Of a stretch of 64,000 nucleotides of DNA, positions 41,632 to 51,363 are shown piece after piece; within the stretch, counting starts at the first letter, position 1, and each line of letters opens with the position of its first letter. The notes under the pieces are model-generated. The model made no database searches. It had not been told where the DNA came from and worked only from the letters and a program-made list of their open reading frames with translations. Source of the DNA: Roseateles_B sp051857535 (GTDB lineage: Bacteria > Pseudomonadota > Gammaproteobacteria > Burkholderiales > Burkholderiaceae_C); NCBI RefSeq assembly GCF_051857535.1, contig NZ_JBPZGY010000015.1, positions 40,369 through 104,368 on the forward strand. Direction: 5' to 3'. The position numbers and the translations under genes were made by a program.

Positions 41632-44331
41632 ATGAGCAAAGCCCTGATCATTGCCGAGAAGCCGTCCGTCGCGCAGGACATCGTGCGCGCCCTCACGCCC
41701 CAGTCCGGCAAGTTCGACAAGCACGACGAGTACTTCGAGAACGACCAGTACGTGGTCAGCTCCGCCGTCGGTCACCTGGTGGAGATCAAGGCGCCGGAGG
41801 AATACGACGTCAAGCGCGGCAAGTGGAGCTTCGCCCACCTGCCGGTGATCCCGCCGCACTTCGACCTCAACCCCATCGACAAGAGCAAGGGCAGGCTCAA
41901 TGCCCTGGTCAAGCTCATCCGCCGCAAGGACGTCGAGACCCTCATCAATGCCTGTGACGCGGGCCGCGAAGGGGAGCTGATCTTCCGCCTGATCGTGCAG
42001 TACGCAGGCACGGCCAAGGCCGCCATCAACAAGCCGGTGCGCCGCCTGTGGCTGCAGTCCATGACGCCGCAGGCCATCCGCGAGGGCTTCGAGCGGCTGC
42101 GCAGCGACGCGCAGATGCTGCCTCTGGCCGACGCCGCCCGCTGCCGCTCCGAGGCCGACTGGCTGGTGGGCATCAACGGCACGCGGGCCATGACGGCCTT
42201 CAACTCGCGCGACGGAGGCTTCTTCCTGACCACGGTGGGCCGGGTGCAGACACCCACGCTGTCCATCGTCGTCGAGCGCGAGGAGAAGATCCGCAAGCAC
42301 GTGGCCCGTGACTACTGGGAGATCCGCGGCAGCTTCGACGCCGAGGCCGGCCAGTACGAGGGCAAATGGTTCGACCCCGCCTGGAAGAAGAACCCGGACG
42401 ATGCCGAGCTCCGGGCCGACCGCGTCTGGACCCAGGCCGAGGCCGAGGCCATCGCCGCCGCGGTGAAGGGCCAGCCCGCCACCGTCACCGAGGAGAGCAA
42501 GCCCAGCTCGCAGAGCAGCCCCGGCCTCTATGACCTCACCACGCTGCAGCGCGAAGCCAACTCGCGCTTCGGCTTCTCGGCCAAGACCACGCTGGGCCTC
42601 GCGCAGGCCCTCTATGAAAAGCACAAGGTCCTGACCTACCCGCGTACCGACTCCCGCTACCTCCCCGAGGACTACCTGGCCGTCGCCAAGCAGACCGCCG
42701 AGATGATCGCCAGCGAGGACCTGCCCGGTCCGTTGCAGGCCCTGGCCGGCCATGCCCGCGTGGCGCTCAACAAGGGCTACATCAAGCCCACCAAGAAGGT
42801 CTTCGACAACGCCAAGGTTTCGGACCACTTCGCCATCATCCCCACGCTGCAGGCGCCCCGCAGCCTCACCGAGGCCGAGGCCAAGCTCTACGAGCTGGTG
42901 GTCAAGCGCTTCCTCGCGGTGTTCTTCCCGGCGGCCGAGTTCCAGGTCACGACCCGCATCTCGACCGTGAAGGCCGGCGGCAAGGACTACAAGTTCCAGA
43001 CCAACGGCAAGGTGCTGGTCAACCCGGGCTGGCTGGCCGTCTACGGCAAGGAAGCGCAGAACGAGGATGAGGGCAGCGGCGCCAGCCTGGTGCCGGTGAA
43101 GCCCGGCGAGGTGGTGCGCACCGAGCATGTGGACGTCAAGGGCCTGGCCACCAAGCCCCCGGCCCGCTACACCGAAGCCACGCTGCTTTCCGCCATGGAA
43201 GGCGCTGGCAAGCTGGTGGACGACGACGAGCTCCGCGAGGCCATGGCCGAGAAGGGCCTGGGCACGCCTGCCACGCGAGCCGCCACCATCGAAGGCCTGA
43301 TCACCGAGAAGTACATGCTGCGCGAGGGCCGTGAGCTCATCCCCACCGCCAAGGCCTTCCAGTTGATGACGCTGCTGCGCGGCCTGGGCGTGGAGGACCT
43401 CACCAAGCCCGAGCTGACCGGCAACTGGGAACACCAGTTGGCCGAGATGGAGAAGGGCCGCCTGAATCGCGAGGAGTTCATGGCCCGCATCGCCGAGATG
43501 ACCGAGCGCGTGGTGCAGAAGGCCAAGGAATACGACCGCGACACCATCCCCGGCGACTACGCCACCCTCAAGACCCCCTGCCCCAAGTGCGGCGGCGTGG
43601 TGAAGGAGAACTACCGCCGCTTCACCTGCTGCGGCAAGTCCGGCGAGGGCACTGGCCCCTCGCCCGCGAGTACGCGTGCGGTCCCCCGTGGGGACGCCAC
43701 CGTCCTCGGGAGCGGCCCGGCGGACGGCGAGGGCTGCGGCTTCTCCATCGGCAAGATCCCGGGCGGTCGCAGCTTCGAGCTGCATGAGGTCGAGCAGTTC
43801 CTTCATGACAAGAAGATCGGCCCGCTGGAAGGCTTCCGCTCCAAGGCGGGCTGGCCCTTCACCGCCGAGCTGGCCCTGGTCTATGACGAGGAGCTCCAGA
43901 ACTGGAAGCTGGAGTTCGACTTCGGCGAGGACGCCAAGAAGGCCGACGAGGCCGCCGAGGCCGTGGACTTCAGCCAGTCCGAACCCCTGGGCGCCTGCCC
44001 CAAGTGCGGCGGCACTGTCTACGAGCACGGCAGCAACTACGTCTGCGAGAAGAGCACCGGCCCGGCGTCCTCCTGCGACTTCAAGAGCGGCAAGATCATC
44101 CTGCAGCAGCCCATCGAGCTGAATCAGATGCGCAAGCTGCTGGAGACCGGCAAGACGGACCTGCTGGAGAACTTCGTCTCCAACAAGACTCGCCGCAAGT
44201 TCAAGGCCTTCCTCAGCTACGACGCCAAGGCGGGCAAGGTGATGTTCGAGTTTGAGCCGCGGGCGGCCAAGCCGGCGGCGAAGACCGCGGCACGCAAGAC
44301 GGTGTCCAAGTCGACGGCCGGCAAGGCCTGA
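41632..44331 (+). CDS. topB: DNA topoisomerase III with inserted segment in its zinc finger region
   Basis: 899 residues. Toprim domain: LIIAEKPSVAQDI and DAGREGELIF. Active tyrosine Y336 in LTYPRTDSRYL. C-terminal zinc-ribbon-like repeats begin CPKCGGVV and CPKCGGTVYEHG. An unusual Gly/Pro/Ala stretch (GPSPASTRAVPRGDATVLGS, nt about 43650-43730) splits the first finger between FTCCGKSG and GCGFSIGKI; in DNA it holds the 6-bp hairpin gtcccc-cgt-ggggac at 43681-43695. The lysine-rich tail suggests DNA binding. It decatenates single-stranded DNA. Confidence 0.95.
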   Translation: MSKALIIAEKPSVAQDIVRALTPQSGKFDKHDEYFENDQYVVSSAVGHLVEIKAPEEYDVKRGKWSFAHLPVIPPHFDLNPIDKSKGRLNALVKLIRRKDVETLINACDAGREGELIFRLIVQYAGTAKAAINKPVRRLWLQSMTPQAIREGFERLRSDAQMLPLADAARCRSEADWLVGINGTRAMTAFNSRDGGFFLTTVGRVQTPTLSIVVEREEKIRKHVARDYWEIRGSFDAEAGQYEGKWFDPAWKKNPDDAELRADRVWTQAEAEAIAAAVKGQPATVTEESKPSSQSSPGLYDLTTLQREANSRFGFSAKTTLGLAQALYEKHKVLTYPRTDSRYLPEDYLAVAKQTAEMIASEDLPGPLQALAGHARVALNKGYIKPTKKVFDNAKVSDHFAIIPTLQAPRSLTEAEAKLYELVVKRFLAVFFPAAEFQVTTRISTVKAGGKDYKFQTNGKVLVNPGWLAVYGKEAQNEDEGSGASLVPVKPGEVVRTEHVDVKGLATKPPARYTEATLLSAMEGAGKLVDDDELREAMAEKGLGTPATRAATIEGLITEKYMLREGRELIPTAKAFQLMTLLRGLGVEDLTKPELTGNWEHQLAEMEKGRLNREEFMARIAEMTERVVQKAKEYDRDTIPGDYATLKTPCPKCGGVVKENYRRFTCCGKSGEGTGPSPASTRAVPRGDATVLGSGPADGEGCGFSIGKIPGGRSFELHEVEQFLHDKKIGPLEGFRSKAGWPFTAELALVYDEELQNWKLEFDFGEDAKKADEAAEAVDFSQSEPLGACPKCGGTVYEHGSNYVCEKSTGPASSCDFKSGKIILQQPIELNQMRKLLETGKTDLLENFVSNKTRRKFKAFLSYDAKAGKVMFEFEPRAAKPAAKTAARKTVSKSTAGKA
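43645..43735. repeat. REP-like element inserted in frame in topB
   Basis: About 80 bp of GC-rich palindromic sequence interrupts a conserved zinc finger without breaking the frame. Its core is a perfect 6-bp stem with a 3-base loop (43681-43695). The coding content, rich in Gly, Pro, Ala and Ser, differs from the flanks. Boundaries are approximate. Confidence 0.45.
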
Positions 44332-44376
44332 GTGGACGGCGGGGGTGTCCCCATGCAAGGAGTCGCAAGGAGTCGC

Positions 44377-46242
44377 ATGAGGGCACCGCTGAGGGACTGG
44401 AGCATCCAGACGCGCCTGATGGCGGGCCTGGGTGCGGTCGCCACCCTGCTGGTGCTGGCCGTGGGCGCCTACTGGACCAGCCGCGAGGAGCGCCAGCTCA
44501 CCGAGGCCCTGCTGCAGCGCCAGGAGCGCCTGGCCCAGATCGCCGCGCGCGGTTTCGCCGGCCCCATCTGGAACCTGGACATCGCGGCCATTTCCAACCT
44601 GCTGGACGCCGTCATGGCCGATCCCGAGGTGCAGGCCATCGAGCTGGAGGCGTTGGGGGTGGATGTGCAGCCCTTGCGCCGCCAGCGTGACCACGCCGCC
44701 GCCGCTGCGGTTGCGCCTCTGGTCAAGGAATTCGACGTGGTCTACCAGGCCGTGTCGCAGCAGCGGCCGGTGAAGGTGGGCCAGGCGCGGCTCCACTTCA
44801 CCGGCGAGCGCGTGGCCGCAGCGGTGACAGAGATGCGGCGCTTCGTGGTGATGCTGCTCGCAGCCGTGCTCGTGGCTGTGCTGGCCTCTTGCTACTGGCT
44901 GGTCAACCGCCTGGTCAAGCAGCCGGTCTCGCGGCTCGGCGCGCTGGCGCAGCGGGTTTCGCACGGCGAGCTGGGCGTCATGCTGGAGGTCGAGCGCCAG
45001 GACGAACTCGGCGAGCTGACCGAACAGTTCAACCGGATGAGCCAGCAGCTGCGCCAGTCCTCCGACGGCCTGCGTGCCAGCGAGGCCCGCTATCGCAGCC
45101 TCTTCGAGAACGCCACCGAGGGCATCTTCCAGACCGACGGCCGCGGCCGCCTGCTGGGGCTCAACAAGGCCATGGCCCAGATGCTGGGCTATGAGCGGCC
45201 CGCCCTGGCTCTGGCAAGCTCGCGCAATCTCCGTCGCCTGGTGCGCCTGGAGCCGGGCGAGCTGCGCCGCGTGGTGCGTGCGCTGATGCGCCACCGCCTG
45301 CTGCAGCAGGTGCCCATGCTGGTGGGCACCCACGACGGACGGCAGCTGTGGATCGAGCTCAGCGCCCATATCGTGCCCGGCAGCCAGGGGCAGGAGGCCC
45401 GCATCGAGGGCATGATCAGCGACATCACCCAGCGCCGCCTGGCCGAGCAGGAGCTGACCCGCCACCGCGACCACCTCGAGGAGCTGATCGAGGCCCGCAC
45501 CATGGAGCTGTCCCAGGCCAAGATCCGCGCCGAGGCGGCCAATCAGTCCAAGAGCCGCTTCCTGGCCACCATGAGCCACGAGTTCCGCACCCCGCTCAAT
45601 GCCATCCTGGGCTTTGCGCAGCTGCTGCAGATGGACGAGGGCCTGGACGACGCCCAGCGCAACAAGATCAACCTGGTGCGCGACTCCGGCGAGCACCTGC
45701 TGGCCCTGATCACCGACCTGCTGGACATGGCCAGCATCGAGGCCGGCAAGGTGCGCCTGCAGCCCGCCACCGTGGACCTGCGCGCCCTGCTGGAGGTGGC
45801 CTGCGACGCCATCCGCCTGCGCGTGGCCGAGAAGCGCCTGGCCTTCCTGGTCCGCATCGACGAGAACCTGCCGCTGCGCGTGCGCGTCGACGGCCAGCGC
45901 CTGCGTCAGGTCCTGCTCAACCTGCTGTCCAATGCCGTCAAGTTCACCGACCACGGCCGGCTGAGCCTGGTGGCCGAGCTGGTCGGGCAGTCGCCCGCGA
46001 CCGCGACGGTGCGCATCGAGGTCAGCGACACCGGCATTGGCATGAACGAGGCTCAGGTGAGCCGCCTGTTCCAGCCCTTCGAGCAGGTGGCCGAGGACGC
46101 CCGCCGCACCGGCGGCACCGGCCTGGGCCTGTCCATCAGCCAGCAACTGGTGCGCCTGATGGGCAGCCGCATCGAGGTGCACAGCGAGCCGGGCGCGGGC
46201 AGCCGCTTCTGGTTCGACCTGGAACTGCCCCTGCAGTCCTGA
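44377..46242 (+). CDS. Sensor histidine kinase with PAS domain
   Basis: 621 residues from the ATG at 44377. Two membrane helices (about 15-35 and 150-172) bracket a periplasmic sensor; HAMP (VSRLGALAQRVSHGELG), PAS (YRSLFENATEGIFQTDGRG) and kinase domains follow. Phospho-accepting H401 lies in TMSHEFRTPLNAILG; the ATP site has NLLSNAVKFTD, DTGIGM and GGTGLGLSI. No receiver domain and no adjacent response regulator, so it is an orphan. A 10-base duplication (gcaaggagtc twice, 44355-44374) gives two ribosome sites in tandem. Confidence 0.92.
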   Translation: MRAPLRDWSIQTRLMAGLGAVATLLVLAVGAYWTSREERQLTEALLQRQERLAQIAARGFAGPIWNLDIAAISNLLDAVMADPEVQAIELEALGVDVQPLRRQRDHAAAAAVAPLVKEFDVVYQAVSQQRPVKVGQARLHFTGERVAAAVTEMRRFVVMLLAAVLVAVLASCYWLVNRLVKQPVSRLGALAQRVSHGELGVMLEVERQDELGELTEQFNRMSQQLRQSSDGLRASEARYRSLFENATEGIFQTDGRGRLLGLNKAMAQMLGYERPALALASSRNLRRLVRLEPGELRRVVRALMRHRLLQQVPMLVGTHDGRQLWIELSAHIVPGSQGQEARIEGMISDITQRRLAEQELTRHRDHLEELIEARTMELSQAKIRAEAANQSKSRFLATMSHEFRTPLNAILGFAQLLQMDEGLDDAQRNKINLVRDSGEHLLALITDLLDMASIEAGKVRLQPATVDLRALLEVACDAIRLRVAEKRLAFLVRIDENLPLRVRVDGQRLRQVLLNLLSNAVKFTDHGRLSLVAELVGQSPATATVRIEVSDTGIGMNEAQVSRLFQPFEQVAEDARRTGGTGLGLSISQQLVRLMGSRIEVHSEPGAGSRFWFDLELPLQS

Positions 46243-46273
46243 AGCCCATGCGGCAGGGACGATACTGCCGGCC

Positions 46274-47263
46274 ATGAACGAGACCGTCCTGGCCAAGCTG
46301 CTGGCCATCATGGTGGCGGTGGGCATCGGCTGGCTGGTGGGCCGCATGCGCTGGCTGGGCGGGCTTGACGCCGGCGGCACGGGCGGTGATCCGGCCCGGG
46401 TGCTGTCCAACGCGGCCTTCTACATCTTCGTGCCGGCCCTGATGTTCCGCACCACGGCCCGCATCGACTTCCACCACCTGCCCTGGGCCACGCTGCTGGG
46501 CTTCTTCCTGCCCGTGGTGCTGGGCATGCTGGCCTGCTATGCCTGGCTGCGCTGGCGCGGCCAGGGCGCGGTGGCCAGCCCCAGCGTGCGGGCCATCACC
46601 GCCAGCTTCGGCAATACCCTGCAGGTGGGCGTGCCGCTGGCGGCGGCGGTGTTCGGCGAGCAGGGCCTGGCCATCCACATCACCGTGGTGAGCCTGCATG
46701 CGCTGACCCTGCTGAGCGTGCTGACTCTGCTGGTGGAACTGGACCTCGCCCGCGTCGCGCATGCCCACAACCCGCAAGGCCTGCGCGCCACCATGCGGGC
46801 CACGGCCCGCAACACCATCATCCACCCGGTGGTGCTGCCGGTGCTGGCTGGCCTGCTCTGGAACGCCACGGGCTGGCGCCTGCCCCAGGCCCTGGACGAG
46901 GTGCTGCAGATGCTGGGCACGGCCGTGGTGCCGCTGTGCCTGACGCTGATCGGCATGTCCCTGGCCTACTACGGCTGGCCGGCGCGCTGGCGCTCGGTGC
47001 TGGGCCTGCTGGCCTGGAAGCTGCTGGTGCTGCCGGGCCTGGTGCTGGCCCTGGGCCTGTGGGTGCTGGAACTGCCCGCGCTGCCGCTGGCGGTGATCGT
47101 GATGATGGCGGCGCTGCCACCGGGCTCCAATGCCTTGATCTTTGCCCAGCGTTACCGCTGCGAGGAAGCCGAAACCACGGCTGCCGTGGTGCTGGGCACC
47201 TTGCTCTTCGCCTGCAGCGCGCCGCTGTGGCTGACGGGACTGGTGCACCTGCGGCTGCTCTGA
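46274..47263 (+). CDS. AEC family transporter (auxin-efflux-carrier-like)
   Basis: 329 residues, nearly all membrane helices (about ten). The halves each have the family's broken helix with PALMFR and MMAALPPGSNALIFAQRY. AEC proteins move small organic acids or amino-acid-like compounds; substrate unknown. It starts 32 bases after the kinase stop, so it may be co-transcribed and hold the transport activity relating to that sensor, by inference only. Confidence 0.85.
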   Translation: MNETVLAKLLAIMVAVGIGWLVGRMRWLGGLDAGGTGGDPARVLSNAAFYIFVPALMFRTTARIDFHHLPWATLLGFFLPVVLGMLACYAWLRWRGQGAVASPSVRAITASFGNTLQVGVPLAAAVFGEQGLAIHITVVSLHALTLLSVLTLLVELDLARVAHAHNPQGLRATMRATARNTIIHPVVLPVLAGLLWNATGWRLPQALDEVLQMLGTAVVPLCLTLIGMSLAYYGWPARWRSVLGLLAWKLLVLPGLVLALGLWVLELPALPLAVIVMMAALPPGSNALIFAQRYRCEEAETTAAVVLGTLLFACSAPLWLTGLVHLRLL

Positions 47264-47311
47264 TGTACTGCGGGCTTCGCCTTGCCCTGTGCGGGTGTCA
47301 GGTCTTGCCCC

Positions 47312-48160
47312 ATGTCCACGCCTCTTGAAATCCATCCCGCCACGCAGTTGCCGTCCGTGGCGCTGCACCAGGCCTTCGGCGCTGCCTTTGCCGACTACCT
47401 GATCGGTCCCTTCGTGCTGCCCTACGAGGCCTGGCCCGGCTTCCTGTCGCGCCAGGGCGTGGACCTGGGCCTGAGTCGCGTCGCCCTGGATGGCGAGGGC
47501 CGCGTCCTGGCCTTTGCCTTCACAGCACCTCGGCTGCTGCAGGCCAGTTGGCGTCTTGGCACCATGGGCGCGCTGCCGGCTGCGCGGGGCAGCGGCGCGG
47601 CGCCGGCCCTGCTGCAGGACTTCCTCGCGCGTGCGCGCCAGGCCGGCTGCCGGCGCGTGGAGCTGGAGGTCTTTGCCCAGAACGAGCGGGCATGCCGGCT
47701 TTATGAGCGCCACGGCTTCGCAGTGCAGGACGCACTGCAGGGCTACACCGGCAGGGTGCCTGCCGGCCCGGCGCTGCCCCAGCGCAAGCTGGCCTGGGAA
47801 GAGGCCTTGCACTGGCTGGACGAGGCCGAGGCGCACGGCCTGGCACTGCCGCTGCAGCAGACGCGCCTGGGTCTGGCCAGCGCCCAGGGGCAGCGGGCCT
47901 GGGCTTGGGGATCGGCACTGCTGACGGGGGCGCCCAAGGCGGACGATGCTGGCGTCTTCCAGATCGGGGCTCTGGTGGACCGTTCGCCCCGCCAGGTCGA
48001 CGCACAGGCCCTGCTGCAGAGTCTGGCCGCGCAGCATCCGCAGTGGCAGGATTGGCGCATGCCCCAGCTGCTGCGGCCTTCGGTGGGCGGCCAGGCCCTG
48101 GAGCGCCTGGGCCTGCAGCGCATGCCCCTGCACCAACTCTGGATGCGACGGGCGCTGTGA
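47312..48160 (+). CDS. GNAT family N-acetyltransferase
   Basis: 282 residues from the ATG at 47312. A GNAT acetyl-CoA motif (LPAARGSGAAPALLQDFLARA) and the C-terminal ELEVFAQNERACRLYERHGF are present in the first domain; a second, less clear domain follows. The stop codon abuts that of the convergent AraC gene with no spacing (tgatca). Substrate unknown. Confidence 0.8.
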   Translation: MSTPLEIHPATQLPSVALHQAFGAAFADYLIGPFVLPYEAWPGFLSRQGVDLGLSRVALDGEGRVLAFAFTAPRLLQASWRLGTMGALPAARGSGAAPALLQDFLARARQAGCRRVELEVFAQNERACRLYERHGFAVQDALQGYTGRVPAGPALPQRKLAWEEALHWLDEAEAHGLALPLQQTRLGLASAQGQRAWAWGSALLTGAPKADDAGVFQIGALVDRSPRQVDAQALLQSLAAQHPQWQDWRMPQLLRPSVGGQALERLGLQRMPLHQLWMRRAL

Positions 48161-49075
48161 TCAGGCGGGCTGCAGGGGCAGGTGGATCTCCACCAGCGCC
48201 TCGTGGGCCGGCACCTCGGGGAAGAAGCGCAGGCGCTTCAGAAAGGACGGCGCATCGCGCAGCTCCAAGCCGCTCTGGGGCAGCCAGACGCCGTAGAGCC
48301 AGCGTATGGCCTGGTCCAGGCTGGCATCCGGCCCCTCGTGGCGCAGCACCGCATGCAGTCCGCCCTCGATGCGGTCGGCGACCAGGCCCTGCGGGTTCGG
48401 CGGCACCGGCTGCGCCCAGGCCACGGCCAGGCCGAAGCGGCAGTCGGCGGGCAGCACCGAGTCCGGGTCGTCGTAGAGCAGGTTGTAGGTGGCGGCCTTG
48501 GCCGGCGGCAGCTGGCGCTCCTTGCGCCAGGCGATGAAGCGCTGCAGGCTGGGGGCCAGGTCTTGCATGGGCCCCCGGTGAACCAGCAGGGCCACGGGGA
48601 TGTCAGGGGTCTGTGCCAGGCGCACCTGGTCGAGCTGGAAGGGATCGTGATGCATGGGCCATTGCTCCGCTTGATGAAGAAGCCGCTCGCAGGCCGCCCA
48701 GGCCGCGGAGCGCGGGTCGCGCCGCCACTGGCTGGGGGTCTTGTCGAACAGACGACGAAAGGCGCGGGTGAAGGCCTCCGGGCTCTCGTAGCCGCTGGCC
48801 AGGGCCACCTCCAGCACCGGCATGGCAGGCCGGTGCGCCAGCCACTGGCCCGCGCGGCGCATGCGTGAAAGCTGCACATAGCGGGCCAGGGGCAGGCCGC
48901 ACAGGGCGGCGAACTGGCGGTGGAAGTGAAAGGGCGAGCTGTGGGCCAGGGCGGCCAGGCCGCCGAGGTCCAGGGCTGCCTCAGGCTGGCTGTCCACATG
49001 GCGCAGCACCTGCTGCATGCGGGCCTGCCAGCGGCGCAGGGATTCGGTGGAGGAGGGCTTCTCGGGCGCGTTCAT
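48161..49075 (-). CDS. AraC-family regulator with GyrI-like effector domain
   Basis: 304 residues from the ATG at 49075; the much longer frame beyond it is a shadow of proA. N-terminal AraC HTH pair (FHFHRQFAALCGLPLARYV and VALASGYESPEAFTRAFRRLFDKTPSQWRR), then a GyrI-like small-molecule-binding domain. This is the SoxS/Rob-plus-GyrI type. It faces proA across 147 bp and may regulate itself. Confidence 0.9.
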   Translation of the reverse strand: MNAPEKPSSTESLRRWQARMQQVLRHVDSQPEAALDLGGLAALAHSSPFHFHRQFAALCGLPLARYVQLSRMRRAGQWLAHRPAMPVLEVALASGYESPEAFTRAFRRLFDKTPSQWRRDPRSAAWAACERLLHQAEQWPMHHDPFQLDQVRLAQTPDIPVALLVHRGPMQDLAPSLQRFIAWRKERQLPPAKAATYNLLYDDPDSVLPADCRFGLAVAWAQPVPPNPQGLVADRIEGGLHAVLRHEGPDASLDQAIRWLYGVWLPQSGLELRDAPSFLKRLRFFPEVPAHEALVEIHLPLQPA

Positions 49076-49222
49076 CGTGGGGCGAAGCCTAGGGACAAGG
49101 GCGAAAACCCGCCGTGCCGCTCTTGCGGACCTGGGCAGACCGCGGCGTCGAAAGAAGGGCTTGTCCAGCGGCGAAAGCCGTTCGCGGGGCATGCCGGGGG
49201 CGCTTGTCGGAGAATCGGGCGC

Positions 49223-50536
49223 ATGAGTACCGCAGTTTCGCTCGCTTCCCTGCCCGATCCCGCCCAGGACCTTCCCGCCTACATGGACGCCCTGGGCGCC
49301 GCCGCGCGCGCCGCCAGCCGTCAGATGGCCGCCGCCCCCACGGCTGCCAAGAACGCCGCCCTGCTGGCCCTGGCGCGCCGCCTGCGCGAGGCAGGCCCGG
49401 CCCTGGCAGCAGCCAATGCCCGCGACCTGCAGGCCGCCGAGGCCGCCGGCCTGGCCGGACCGATGCTGGACCGCCTGCGCCTCACGCCCGCCGTGATCGC
49501 CACTGTGGCCGAGGGCTGCGAGCAGATCGCCGCCATGCCCGACCCCATCGGCGAGATCACCGGCGTCAAGCGCCGCCCCAGTGGCATCAGCGTGGGTCAG
49601 ATGCGCGTGCCCCTGGGCGTCTTCGGCATGATCTACGAGAGCCGGCCCAATGTGACCATCGAGGCGGCTTCCCTGGCCATCAAGAGCGGCAATGCCTGTC
49701 TGCTGCGCGGCGGCTCTGAGGCTTTCCACTCCAACCAGGCCCTGGCCGCGCTGGTGGCCCAGAGCCTGGATGAAGCTGGGCTGCCGGGCAGCGCCGTGCA
49801 GCTCGTCGGCACCACCGACCGCGCCGCCGTGGGCCGCCTGATCGCCATGCCGGACTTCGTGGATGTGATCATCCCGCGCGGCGGCAAGGGCCTGATCGAG
49901 CGCATCGCTGCCGAGGCCCGCGTGCCCGTCATCAAGCACCTCGACGGCAACTGCCACTGCTATGTGGACGCCGAGGTGGACCTGGACCTGGCCCTGCGTG
50001 TGGTCGACAACGCCAAGACCCAGAAGTACAGCCCCTGCAACGCCACCGAGTCCCTGCTGGTGCATGCGGCGCAGGCGGCGGCCTTCCTGCCCCGCATCGG
50101 CGCCGTGTTCGCGGCCAAGGGCGTGGAGATGCGCGGCTGCCCGCGCAGCCTGGCCGCACTGCAGGCCGTGCCGGGCGCCACGCTGGCGGCGGCGTCCGAG
50201 GCCGACTGGAGCACCGAGTACCTCGCCCCCGTCATCAGCATCAAGGTGGTGGACAGCCTGGACGAGGCCATGGCCCACATCAACCGCCATGGCTCGCACC
50301 ACACCGACGCCATCCTCACGACGAACCACCCCAACGCCATGCGCTTCCTGCGCGAGGTCGATTCCGCCAGCGTGATGGTCAATGCCAGCACCCGCTTCGC
50401 TGATGGCTTCGAGTACGGCCTGGGCGCCGAGATCGGCATCTCCACCGACAAGTTCCACGCCCGCGGCCCGGTGGGCCTGGAGGGGCTCACCTCGATGAAG
50501 TGGATCGTGCTGGGGCAGGGCGAGGTGCGGGGCTGA
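49223..50536 (+). CDS. proA: Gamma-glutamyl phosphate reductase
   Basis: 437 residues. Signature VRVP-type region (QMRVPLGVFGMIYESRPNV) and the catalytic cysteine in QKYSPCNATESLL are present; C-terminal FEYGLGAEIGISTDKFHARGPVGLEGL is the classic ProA ending. Second step of proline synthesis; proB is not in the window. Confidence 0.97.
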   Translation: MSTAVSLASLPDPAQDLPAYMDALGAAARAASRQMAAAPTAAKNAALLALARRLREAGPALAAANARDLQAAEAAGLAGPMLDRLRLTPAVIATVAEGCEQIAAMPDPIGEITGVKRRPSGISVGQMRVPLGVFGMIYESRPNVTIEAASLAIKSGNACLLRGGSEAFHSNQALAALVAQSLDEAGLPGSAVQLVGTTDRAAVGRLIAMPDFVDVIIPRGGKGLIERIAAEARVPVIKHLDGNCHCYVDAEVDLDLALRVVDNAKTQKYSPCNATESLLVHAAQAAAFLPRIGAVFAAKGVEMRGCPRSLAALQAVPGATLAAASEADWSTEYLAPVISIKVVDSLDEAMAHINRHGSHHTDAILTTNHPNAMRFLREVDSASVMVNASTRFADGFEYGLGAEIGISTDKFHARGPVGLEGLTSMKWIVLGQGEVRG

Positions 50537-50627
50537 AGGGCGCTGCTTGAAACAGCCGGCCTGCATGGGTGGGCAGGGTGCGCAGCCAGCGTGTTATGGT
50601 CCTCGCCTCTCCATCCCTTGTCCGGCC

Positions 50628-51344
50628 ATGACTGCTCATCGCCCGTTCACCTTCCGTCTCGCGCTGACGCTGGCGGCCGCCCTGGTCCTGCCCCTGTGCG
50701 CCCAGTCGGCGCCGTCCGCCTCGATCTATGTCACGCAGGCAGGCTGGGGACATCTGAGCCTGCAGGGCGATCGCTTCGAGCTGCTGGCCACTGGCAGCAA
50801 CGGCCACAGCTGCGTGCTGGACGGCGCGCGCCAGGGCTCTGTGGGAGACGCAGGCGAAGGCTGCAAGCTGCAGTTCAAGCCCTTGCCGGGCGGGCGGCTG
50901 GAGGTGCTGCCGGCCTCGCCGTCCATGGACCAGGCCTGCCGCATGTTCTGCGGCGCCCGGGCCAGCTTCGACGGGGTCTACCACCCCATGCCGCAGGGCT
51001 GCGAAGACGAGCAGCGTCATGCCCGCCAGGCCCAGGGGCTGCAGGCCTACAAGGCCGGCCGCCATGCCGAGGCCGCCAGCCGCTGGGCCGAACTGGAGCG
51101 CTCCTGCGGGGTGTTCATGCACTGGACGGAGTCCTACGCGCTGAACAATGACCGCGCCGTGGCCGCCTATCACCTGGGCGATTTCGCGGCCTGCGTGGCG
51201 CTCTCGCGCCCGGTGGCCGATGACCAGCAGCTGCAGGTCTTCCGCGAGACCGCGCCGACCGACCACGACAACCTGCTGCCGCTCTTGCGCGCCGCCCGCT
51301 TCAACCTGCAGCGCTGCAGCGAGAAGGCCGCCGGGAAGCGCTGA
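50628..51344 (+). CDS. Secreted protein of unknown function
   Basis: 238 residues from the ATG at 50628. Signal peptide (FRLALTLAAALVLPLCAQS). The N-terminal half is beta-rich with three or four cysteines (SCVLDGARQG, EGCKLQF, CRMFCGARASF); the C-terminal half looks like TPR-type helices (GLQAYKAGRHAEAASRWAELERSC). No known family recognised. Convergent with the DUF4139 gene. Confidence 0.65.
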   Translation: MTAHRPFTFRLALTLAAALVLPLCAQSAPSASIYVTQAGWGHLSLQGDRFELLATGSNGHSCVLDGARQGSVGDAGEGCKLQFKPLPGGRLEVLPASPSMDQACRMFCGARASFDGVYHPMPQGCEDEQRHARQAQGLQAYKAGRHAEAASRWAELERSCGVFMHWTESYALNNDRAVAAYHLGDFAACVALSRPVADDQQLQVFRETAPTDHDNLLPLLRAARFNLQRCSEKAAGKR

Positions 51345-51363
51345 GCCGGCGGCCGGCTCAGCG
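51339..51363. terminator. Perfect hairpin overlapping two convergent stop codons
   Basis: An 11-bp perfect stem (cgctgagccgg / ccggctcagcg) with a 3-base loop spans the stop codons of the secreted protein (plus) and the DUF4139 protein (minus). There is no T-run, so it may work as a processing or end-stabilising structure more than as a classic terminator. Confidence 0.5.

Noticed and set aside
41620..46410. 1596-aa minus-strand open frame
   Set aside because: Entirely antisense to topB and the sensor kinase, whose motifs are unmistakable; composition is His/Gln/Leu-rich shadow coding.
46136..48136. 666-aa minus-strand frame
   Set aside because: Antisense of the AEC transporter and GNAT genes; Gln/His-rich, no motif.
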